In this document: piece by piece, positions 1 through 5,069 of the stretch
Layout of the letters: each line of letters begins with the position of its first letter
Position numbering within the stretch: the stretch's first letter is position 1
DNA from: an uncultured Clostridia bacterium
GTDB lineage: Bacteria; Bacillota; Clostridia; Oscillospirales; Acutalibacteraceae
Length of the DNA stretch: 5,465 bases
Direction: 5' to 3'
Assembly: GCA_946004305.1 (NCBI GenBank)
Contig: CAMFZJ010000082.1
Span: 1 to 5,465, forward strand
Notes under the pieces: model-generated
The model's input: only the letters and a program-made list of their open reading frames with translations
What the model was told of the DNA's origin: nothing
Database searches by the model: none
Program-made: the position numbers and the translations under genes

Positions 1-45
1 GATTCCTCTACGTCTCGTGGGCTCGGAGATGTGTATAAGAGACAG
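1..45 (+). other. Illumina Nextera i7 adapter left on the contig end (artefact)
   Basis: This is synthetic sequence, not genome. Bases 27-45 are the 19-bp Tn5 mosaic end used in Nextera kits (AGATGTGTATAAGAGACAG). Bases 12-26 are the Nextera read-2 adapter segment GTCTCGTGGGCTCGG. Bases 4-11 (TCCTCTAC) sit exactly where the i7 index belongs and, from memory, match Nextera index N712; bases 1-3 (GAT) fit the end of the P7 primer. Genomic sequence therefore begins at base 46. The adapter replaces whatever lay upstream, including the start codon, ribosome binding site and promoter of the first gene. Nothing should be inferred biologically from these bases. Confidence 0.98.
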
Positions 46-47
46 AT

Positions 48-1337
48 GTTAATAAATTCTTATCGTTAATACTTACTCTTGCAATACTTTGTTCAGCTTT
101 TGTATTCAGTGCTGTCTTGGTTAGCGCTGCTACATATGTATATTATGGGGATTTTAAGTGTGAAGTTTTAGGCAACAGTAAACTAAATATCGCCGGCTAT
201 GAAGGAACAGATACCGATATTTCTCTTCCTACACAGCTGGGTACAAATACTGTTGTTGGTATTTCAGCAAACGCCTTTGAAGATTCAACTCTTAATTCTG
301 TTACTATACCTGAAGGCTACACTTCAATAGGTAACTATGCTTTTTATAATGCTGATTCTATTACATCTATTACTTTGCCTTCAACTATTACTTCATTAGG
401 TGTCTATCCATTCAGCAATTCCGATAAGCTTGCTAATGTGGACATTACCAAAGCAACTTCATTAACCGCACTTCCAACAGGCTTCCTTATGGGTTGCACA
501 TCATACAAATCTTTTCTTGTACCGTCAAATATTTCAAAAATCGGAATGTATGCTTTCAGCAAATCTGCTGTATCAAGCGTAACATTCAGCAATCCTGACG
601 CTAAACTTGATTCTTATGTTTTCCAAAATTGTGCTTCATTAAGCAATGTTGTCTTACCTGATAATCTTACAACTATTCCCGACTATACTTTCAACAGCTG
701 TACCAATTTAAAAACAGTAAACATACCAAATAAAGTAACATCACTTGGTAATAGAGTTTTCTACAATTGTACAGGTCTTGAAACAATAGTGCTTCCGGAC
801 AAAGTAAAGACGATTGGTGTAAGAACATTTTCAAATTGTTCTTCGTTAAGTTCTCTCAAACTTTCCTTAAATCTTACATCAATTGGAAATTACGCTTTTG
901 CAAATTGCTCTGCTTTAACTGATTTAGAGCTTTCACCATTCTTAAGTTCTCTTGGTTCAAATGTGTTTGACGGTTGCAGTGGTATTCAAAAACTGTTCGT
1001 TCCTGCTTCAGTAACTTCTATAGGAAGCAATTGCTTCTATCCTGCAATTCAGCAAACAATGACTGTTCAGGTGCTTAATAATTCAGTTGTAAAAGATTAT
1101 TGTGAAACTTCATTTGTCCAGTATGAAGTATTGGATATTCTGAAGGGTGACTTTAACTTAGATGGTGAAGTAAATATTCGTGACGTAACATCTATTCAAA
1201 AATATTTGGTTGGAACTGAAAAACATTCTTATCAGGCTATCGGTCTTGCAGATGTATTAAAAGACGGTCAGCTTGATGTCAGAGATGTATCTAAAATTCA
1301 GAAATTTATTTCCAAGCAAATTGATACATTAGATTAA
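48..1337 (+). CDS. Secreted BspA-type leucine-rich repeat protein with C-terminal type I dockerin, 5'-truncated
   Basis: The product is probably exported and docked to a cohesin-bearing scaffoldin or cell-surface protein, with the LRR region as the binding module; its ligand is unknown. The reading frame is open back to base 48, and bases 48-128 encode a clear signal peptide: a lysine near the N-terminus (VNKF), a hydrophobic stretch (LSLILTLAILCSAFVFSAVL) and a likely cleavage site near V-S-A-A. A start at TTG 117 would fall inside this signal peptide and is wrong; the true start, probably only a few codons upstream, is lost at the adapter. Numbering from the TTG codon as residue 1, residues about 50-310 are LRR_5 (BspA/TpLRR) repeats. 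Residues 343-406 are a dockerin with two Ca-binding loops, D345-D356 (DFNLDGEVNIRD, canonical) and D379-D390 (DVLKDGQLDVRD, Leu at the usual Asn/Asp position 3), each followed by an IQK helix. The gene stops at TAA 1335-1337 and is followed by a terminator, so its 3' end is complete. Confidence 0.9.
   Translation, partial: VNKFLSLILTLAILCSAFVFSAVLVSAATYVYYGDFKCEVLGNSKLNIAGYEGTDTDISLPTQLGTNTVVGISANAFEDSTLNSVTIPEGYTSIGNYAFYNADSITSITLPSTITSLGVYPFSNSDKLANVDITKATSLTALPTGFLMGCTSYKSFLVPSNISKIGMYAFSKSAVSSVTFSNPDAKLDSYVFQNCASLSNVVLPDNLTTIPDYTFNSCTNLKTVNIPNKVTSLGNRVFYNCTGLETIVLPDKVKTIGVRTFSNCSSLSSLKLSLNLTSIGNYAFANCSALTDLELSPFLSSLGSNVFDGCSGIQKLFVPASVTSIGSNCFYPAIQQTMTVQVLNNSVVKDYCETSFVQYEVLDILKGDFNLDGEVNIRDVTSIQKYLVGTEKHSYQAIGLADVLKDGQLDVRDVSKIQKFISKQIDTLD
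264..1046 (+). repeat. Twelve tandem LRR_5 (BspA-like) repeats within the dockerin protein
   Basis: The repeats have the pattern A/x-F-x-N-C-x-x-L-x-x-V-x-L-P-x-x-x-T-S-I-G-x-x. Counting residues from TTG 117, the marker Phe occurs at 54, 76, 99, 123, 147, 169, 192, 215, 238, 261, 284 and 307. The first spacings vary (22-24) and the last six are exactly 23. A cysteine recurs at 172, 195, 218, 241, 264 and 287, again every 23 residues. The octapeptide TSIGNYAF occurs twice (residues 69-76 and 254-261) but with different codons (from bases 321 and 876), so these copies are not a recent DNA duplication. This is the fold of bacterial surface proteins of the BspA family. Confidence 0.88.
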
Positions 1338-1347
1338 TTTGAATATT

Positions 1348-1376
1348 AAAGGCAACTATTAAAGTTGCCTTTTTTT
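1348..1376 (+). terminator. Intrinsic terminator of the LRR-dockerin gene
   Basis: AAAGGCAACT (1348-1357) pairs perfectly with AGTTGCCTTT (1363-1372) around the loop ATTAA, and a run of seven T follows at 1370-1376. It lies 11 bases after the stop codon at 1337 and separates the first gene from the downstream operon. Confidence 0.92.
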
Positions 1377-1393
1377 ATTCTTTGATATATAAT
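1365..1393 (+). promoter_or_regulatory. Candidate sigma-A-type promoter of the four-gene operon
   Basis: A perfect -10 box TATAAT lies at 1388-1393, with TTGCCT (4 of 6 matches to TTGACA) at 1365-1370 and a 17-bp spacer. Transcription would start near base 1400, leaving a leader of about 25 nt that still contains the Shine-Dalgarno at 1414-1417. The -35 overlaps the descending arm of the preceding terminator and the T-run forms part of the spacer. A second pair, TTGATA 1382-1387 and TATTAT 1405-1410 (17-bp spacer), looks good on paper but would start transcription in or just after the ribosome binding site, so it is less likely. The region is AT-rich, so chance matches are possible. Confidence 0.55.
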
Positions 1394-1413
1394 ATAACTG
1401 CTAATATTATTAT

Positions 1414-1417
1414 GAGG
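1414..1417 (+). promoter_or_regulatory. Ribosome binding site of the PqqD-like gene
   Basis: GAGG at 1414-1417 is followed by a 7-nt spacer to ATG 1425, which supports this start codon for the first gene of the operon. Confidence 0.75.
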
Positions 1418-1424
1418 TATTGTT

Positions 1425-1688
1425 ATGAAAATTAAGGATAATTTTATTTTAAGGAAAATATCGGATGCATTTGTAGTTGTGCCTATCGGAGATGCAGTAG
1501 TGGATTTCAGCGGACTTATTAATCTTAATGAAACAGGTGCATTTTTATTTAAAAAGCTCCAAGACGGTGCAGAGGAAAAAGACCTTGTTAATGCCCTGTT
1601 AAATGAATACGATGTTGATGAAAATACTGCAAAAGAAGATGTTAAAAAGTTTATTGATAAATTAAAGGATGCTGACCTAGTTGAATAA
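1425..1688 (+). CDS. PqqD family protein (RiPP recognition element-like)
   Basis: An 87-residue soluble protein. PqqD-type proteins fold as a winged helix, and in peptide-modification pathways they bind the leader of a precursor peptide and hand it to a partner enzyme; many uncharacterised members exist. The pattern seen here fits well. Short N-terminal strands cover residues 8-11, 15-20 (FVVVP) and 23-28 (DAVVDF). The family hallmark follows at residues 31-45, where L-I-x-L-N-E-T-G-A-F-L-F resembles the 'hxLNxxGaxiW' segment of PqqD. Two charged helices complete the protein, about 51-61 and 66-82 (EEYDVDEN-like: N-E-Y-D-V-D-E-N-T-A). The length is normal for a stand-alone PqqD or RRE protein. 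The start has a good ribosome binding site. It is the first gene of the operon and overlaps the next by 8 bp. The family assignment is strong; what it binds is inference, since no precursor is seen nearby. Confidence 0.85.
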   Translation: MKIKDNFILRKISDAFVVVPIGDAVVDFSGLINLNETGAFLFKKLQDGAEEKDLVNALLNEYDVDENTAKEDVKKFIDKLKDADLVE

Positions 1689-2136
1689 AAATGTAAATCT
1701 TAAGGATTTTATTGAAGTAATGAAAGAACAGCTGGACGCAGGTAAAAAAGTGTCCTTTGTTCCTCACGGCAATAGTATGAGACCGATGCTCCGGGATGGT
1801 ACAGATATGATAATTCTTAAAAAGCCTGAGGGCAGACTTCAACTTTTTGACGTAGCACTCTATTATCGCAGGGAAACAGACAACTATGTTGTCCATAGAG
1901 TAGCAAGCTTTCAAAAAGACGGCTCATATGTTATGCTTGGTGATAATAATTACCAACGTGAATATAACATTCGTGATGAAGATATAATCGGCGTTGTAAC
2001 CGGCTTTTATCGTAATGGTAAAATGTATAGTGTTCATAATTTAATTTACAGACTATATAACAATGTTTGGTTTTATTCAAGACCCATAAGACATTTAGTT
2101 TTAAGAGTAAAAACAAAAATCAGGAGCAGCAAATGA
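1681..2136 (+). CDS. S24/S26 family peptidase-like protein (SipW-type Ser/His), no membrane anchor
   Basis: About 151 residues and probably a serine protease of the signal peptidase-like fold. Numbering from TTG 1681, the nucleophile region is G30-N-S32-M-R-P-M-L, matching the Ser-Met-x-Pro box. A hydrophobic stretch with D57 (FDVALYYRR) follows, then V-V-H72-R-V, then G87-D88-N-N and D-I-I-G-V-V at 101-106. His in the V-x-H-R motif, where bacterial signal peptidase I uses Lys, together with GDNN, resembles the SipW/Sec11 (S26B) branch. There is no N-terminal membrane segment and no obvious C-terminal one, so the protein is probably cytoplasmic or peripheral; the tail (122-151) is aromatic and basic. 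The TTG start overlaps the previous gene by 8 bp and has AAAGG 12 nt upstream. ATG 1720 is an alternative but would remove the L-K-D-F-I-E-V-M-K-E-Q segment that family members usually carry. In this operon it could trim a peptide before export; that is inference. Confidence 0.8.
   Translation: MNKNVNLKDFIEVMKEQLDAGKKVSFVPHGNSMRPMLRDGTDMIILKKPEGRLQLFDVALYYRRETDNYVVHRVASFQKDGSYVMLGDNNYQREYNIRDEDIIGVVTGFYRNGKMYSVHNLIYRLYNNVWFYSRPIRHLVLRVKTKIRSSK
2122..2126 (+). promoter_or_regulatory. Ribosome binding site that fixes the ABC transporter start
   Basis: AGGAG at 2122-2126 lies 6 nt before ATG 2133. The ATG overlaps the TGA stop of the peptidase gene (ATGA, 2133-2136), the usual arrangement for coupled translation. 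This favours ATG 2133 over the in-frame TTG 2067, which would add 22 basic, polar residues translated from within the preceding gene. Confidence 0.85.
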
Positions 2137-3854
2137 AAATTCGTGAAAAGCTATCAACCTCTTATTTTAAAGAGTTGAAAAATTTTGACAAAGAAACTAC
2201 TATGTGGATTGTTAAAAATTCTCGTAGTCAGCTTTTCAACATAATACTATTAGCTGTGCTTTACAGCGTTATGGCTTATTCAGGAGTGTTAATGGCACAG
2301 CTTTCCAGAGGTATTGTGGACTCTGCCGCTTATGAGCGTAACTGGAACGGAGTAATTTTCTTTGGATTACTGCTTTTGCTCCTTACTCTTTTTCAGGTTG
2401 CTCTGAGGATTTTATCGAATATTACAAACTTTAATATTAATGCAAAGCTGGAGATTGCTCTCAAAACCAAGCTTTTTAATACAATGCTTAAAAAGGATTA
2501 TTCAAAGATTACATCTTTTCATACCGGCGAGCTTTTGAACGTCCTTACAAGTGACATCAATGTTATTACGGGAACAATAACTTCTATCGTTCCAAGCGTT
2601 TGTTATTTTATCGTTAAGCTTGCAGGTGCATTTATAATTTTGTTTTCCATTGACTGGAAGTTTGCCATTGTGCTTTTTGTAGGAGGAGCTTTACTAATGC
2701 TTGTTGCTCTTTTGTTTAAAGGCACCCTAAAGAATCTTCACAAAAAAGCACAATCTACAGACGGCAAAACCCGTAGCTTTTTGCAGGAGTCTTTGGCTAG
2801 CATACTTGTAATTAAAGTTTTCAATGCTTATGACAGAATTAAATCCGAGTCTGACAAGCTTCAAATGGATAACTTCAAAGTAAAAAGAAAGCGTAACTAT
2901 ATTTCAATTTTTGCTTCAACAGGCTTCAGCTTTGTTTTTGCCGCTGCCTATTTGTACGGTCTGGTGTGGGGTTCTTTCTCAATTCTTTCCGGTGTAATTA
3001 CATATGGTGTTTTAACAGAAATACTTTCTCTTGTATCTCAGATTCAGTCCCCGATACAGGGATTAACATCAATACTACCAAGCTATTATCAGGCTTTAGC
3101 TTCCGCAGAAAGAATTATGGAATTTGAAAAATTCCCTGATGAGCATACAGAGAAAAATAACCAAAATATTGATATTAATAATCTATATAATAATTTATCC
3201 TCAATTGAATTTGATAATATTACCTTTAGCTATGACAGGGATACGGTCCTTGAAGAAACCAGCTTTACAATTAATAAAGGTGACTTTGTAGTAATTACCG
3301 GTATTTCCGGTATCGGAAAAAGCACTTTGACCAAGCTGTTGCTTGATGTATTCCCTGTTAAAAGCGGAGAGATATACCTAAAGTTGAAAGACGGCTCTAA
3401 GGTTATTGTGGATAAAAATATTCGTTCAATGTTTGCTTATGTTCCTCAAGGTAATTTCCTTTTGTCAGGAACAATCAGGGAGAACATTTCCTTTGTACGT
3501 CCTGATGCTACTGATGAAGAAATAATGTCAGCAGCAAAAATTGCCTGTGCAGATTTTATAAATGAACTGCCTGAGGGACTTGACACAGTAATAGGGGAAA
3601 AGGGGCTGGGACTTTCAGAAGGTCAGGTTCAGCGAGTTGCGATTGCAAGGGCTATAATCTGTCAATGTCCTGTAATTTTACTTGATGAGGCAACCTCGGC
3701 TCTTGATGAAGCAACAGAAATTCAGCTCCTCAAGAATATTGAATCCTTAAAAAATAAGACCTGTATTCTAATTTCACACAAAAAAGCCGCAAATCAGGTT
3801 TGCAATAAGGAAGTAAGAATACAGGATAAAAAGATTATTGTAAGAGATATTTAG
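2133..3854 (+). CDS. ABC exporter half-transporter (fused transmembrane and ATPase domains)
   Basis: A 573-residue type I (ABCB/MsbA-like) exporter subunit, expected to act as a homodimer in the cytoplasmic membrane. Residues 1-33 are a cytoplasmic lead-in. Six hydrophobic segments follow at about 34-54, 74-95, 151-173, 176-196, 261-282 and 284-305. The ATPase domain spans about 358-573: Walker A G390-I-S-G-I-G-K396-S-T398, Q-loop Q439 (YVPQG), signature L494-S-E-G-Q498, Walker B V-I-L-L-D518-E519, D-loop SALD 522-525 and switch H549 (LISHK). All catalytic residues are present; the signature has Glu for the first Gly of LSGGQ. Length is normal, and there is no N-terminal C39 peptidase domain, so any leader cleavage would need a separate protein such as the peptidase-like gene just upstream. 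The substrate cannot be read from sequence. A modified peptide is the favoured guess from context; a lipid or drug substrate is possible. It starts by a 4-bp overlap with the upstream gene. Confidence 0.92.
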   Translation: MKIREKLSTSYFKELKNFDKETTMWIVKNSRSQLFNIILLAVLYSVMAYSGVLMAQLSRGIVDSAAYERNWNGVIFFGLLLLLLTLFQVALRILSNITNFNINAKLEIALKTKLFNTMLKKDYSKITSFHTGELLNVLTSDINVITGTITSIVPSVCYFIVKLAGAFIILFSIDWKFAIVLFVGGALLMLVALLFKGTLKNLHKKAQSTDGKTRSFLQESLASILVIKVFNAYDRIKSESDKLQMDNFKVKRKRNYISIFASTGFSFVFAAAYLYGLVWGSFSILSGVITYGVLTEILSLVSQIQSPIQGLTSILPSYYQALASAERIMEFEKFPDEHTEKNNQNIDINNLYNNLSSIEFDNITFSYDRDTVLEETSFTINKGDFVVITGISGIGKSTLTKLLLDVFPVKSGEIYLKLKDGSKVIVDKNIRSMFAYVPQGNFLLSGTIRENISFVRPDATDEEIMSAAKIACADFINELPEGLDTVIGEKGLGLSEGQVQRVAIARAIICQCPVILLDEATSALDEATEIQLLKNIESLKNKTCILISHKKAANQVCNKEVRIQDKKIIVRDI

Positions 3855-3855
3855 T

Positions 3856-5010
3856 ATGGATATTGCCCTAAACAGCCAAATGAAGCAGGTTTATACCTAT
3901 TATATAGACTTGCTTTCTGCAACAATTAACAACGAAGAATTACCTAAACCGATAGATAAAATAAACTGGGAATTTATTGTGCGTCACGCTCAGCGAAATT
4001 CTGTTCTTAACATTTTGGGCTATGCTGTAGGAAAGCTTGAAAACAAGCCTCCTGAAAGCATAGTAAAGGTAATAGAAAACGAAAGACGTTTCAGTATATT
4101 AAAAGAAACCTCACAGCTTGTAGAGGTGGAAAAAGTGCTTGAAGCTTTTGAAAAATCATCAATAAAAAATCTGCCCCTAAAGGGTTATTTTATGAAACAC
4201 CTTTATAATCAGACAGATTTAAGAACAATGACCGATGTTGACATTTTGGTTAATAAAAAGGATTTCAAAAGAATAACTAAGGTTTTTCAGGAGTTAGGCT
4301 ATACAAAATGCAGTATTTTAAATTCAAATGAAATTCACTTTAAAAAGGATTTGCTTTATTTTGAAATCCAATGTGACCTAAATGAAAACGATGACAGCTT
4401 TTATGATGATATATGGGATAATGTAAATCTCAGAGAAGGCTACAAGTATTCATACTCAATGAGTCCTGAGGATTTTTATGTATATATGGTTTATCATTGC
4501 TCAAAGCATTTCAGTTCAGGCGGTATAGGAATCCGTATGCTAATGGATATTTATGTTTTTCTAAGCAAATATCCAAAGCTGAATTTTAATTATGTTAATT
4601 CTTGTTTTGAAAAGCTGAAAATCACCACATTTGCTGAACGGCTCAAAAAATTATCGGAAAATTGGTTTTCAAATGACAAAACCGTAATTGATAATTTCGG
4701 CGAGTTTATTCTCTATTGCAGTACATATGGATTAAGGGATGTTTATTTCTATCAGGATTCTTCCCGAAATAAAAAGAATTACTGGCTCAAACAGGTGTTT
4801 ATCCCATACAGTAAAATGAAAAATACTTATTCTTACCTTTCAAAAGCACCTTTTCTACTGCCCATAAGCTGGATTCAGTATTGGTTTACACGCTTGTTTA
4901 TCAGCAGAGATATTCAATTAAAAAAAGGATTTTCTGACAGAGCCGAAAACCTTAGCGACCAAAATGCTCAGTTTGTTGACAAGCTTATGAGCGAACTTGA
5001 AATAATTTGA
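3856..5010 (+). CDS. Nucleotidyltransferase family protein (NTP_transf_5-like)
   Basis: A 384-residue protein whose middle matches the PF14907-type nucleotidyltransferases. L-P-L-K109-G110-Y at 106-111 is followed by the Y-x-x-x-x-x-R123-x-M-x-D127-V-D129-I-L-V metal-binding core (the DxD pair), a helix leading to E-L-G-Y (146-149), and then N-E159-I-H-F-x-x-x-x-x-x-F-E170-I-Q. The last strand probably supplies the third acidic ligand (E170). A C-terminal helical part contains Y-H-C-S-K-H (213-218) and I-R227-M-L-M-D231-I-Y-V-F-L, also usual in the family. The active-site residues are intact. Such proteins transfer a nucleotide, or sometimes a sugar phosphate, to an acceptor, and several lie in lasso peptide clusters as tailoring enzymes. 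The acceptor here is unknown. The ATG is 1 nt after the transporter stop, with a weak AAGAGA ribosome binding site at 3842-3847. It is the last gene of the operon and is followed by a strong hairpin. Confidence 0.85.
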   Translation: MDIALNSQMKQVYTYYIDLLSATINNEELPKPIDKINWEFIVRHAQRNSVLNILGYAVGKLENKPPESIVKVIENERRFSILKETSQLVEVEKVLEAFEKSSIKNLPLKGYFMKHLYNQTDLRTMTDVDILVNKKDFKRITKVFQELGYTKCSILNSNEIHFKKDLLYFEIQCDLNENDDSFYDDIWDNVNLREGYKYSYSMSPEDFYVYMVYHCSKHFSSGGIGIRMLMDIYVFLSKYPKLNFNYVNSCFEKLKITTFAERLKKLSENWFSNDKTVIDNFGEFILYCSTYGLRDVYFYQDSSRNKKNYWLKQVFIPYSKMKNTYSYLSKAPFLLPISWIQYWFTRLFISRDIQLKKGFSDRAENLSDQNAQFVDKLMSELEII

Positions 5011-5025
5011 TTTTTAACATTAAAA

Positions 5026-5061
5026 GGCACTATGCAAATTTGCATAGTGCCCGTGCTTTTT
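5026..5061. terminator. Bidirectional terminator between converging genes (26-bp perfect palindrome)
   Basis: GGCACTATGCAAA (5026-5038) is followed directly by its exact reverse complement (5039-5051). A folded RNA would open the central A/T bases as a loop of about 4-6 nt. On the plus strand the T-run (5057-5061) starts 5 nt after the stem. On the minus strand the stem is followed at once by TTTTAATG, a better fit to an intrinsic terminator. It lies 15 bp after the nucleotidyltransferase stop and 18 bp from the acyltransferase stop, so it most likely serves both. Confidence 0.88.
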
Positions 5062-5069
5062 ATGAGGTT

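Noticed and set aside
27..45. Tn5 mosaic end read as evidence of a natural transposon
   Set aside because: The adjoining read-2 adapter and index show that it comes from library preparation. No transposase or IS50 sequence follows.
46..69. Short ORF from ATG 46 just after the adapter (seven codons)
   Set aside because: It is out of frame with the signal peptide and ends at TAA 67-69. It is an accident of the adapter junction.
404..592. 62-codon minus-strand ORF inside the LRR gene
   Set aside because: It lies antisense to a clearly coding repeat region, has no recognisable motif, and is a shadow of the plus-strand codon pattern.
264..1046. LRR repeats considered as a CRISPR array or DNA-level tandem repeat
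   Set aside because: The periodicity is at protein level (23 codons) with diverged codons. There are no identical DNA repeats or spacers.
1651..1914. 87-codon minus-strand ORF
   Set aside because: It runs antisense across the peptidase active-site region. The composition is unlike a real protein of this genome and no family pattern is seen.
1931..2116. 61-codon minus-strand ORF
   Set aside because: It is antisense to the peptidase C-terminus, rich in Tyr/His/Leu from AT-rich antisense codons, and has no convincing start signal.
2067..2132. N-terminal 22-residue extension of the ABC transporter from TTG 2067
   Set aside because: It overlaps the peptidase coding region, while ATG 2133 has an AGGAG at 6 nt and a classic ATGA overlap. 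Exporter homologues usually begin close to this Met.
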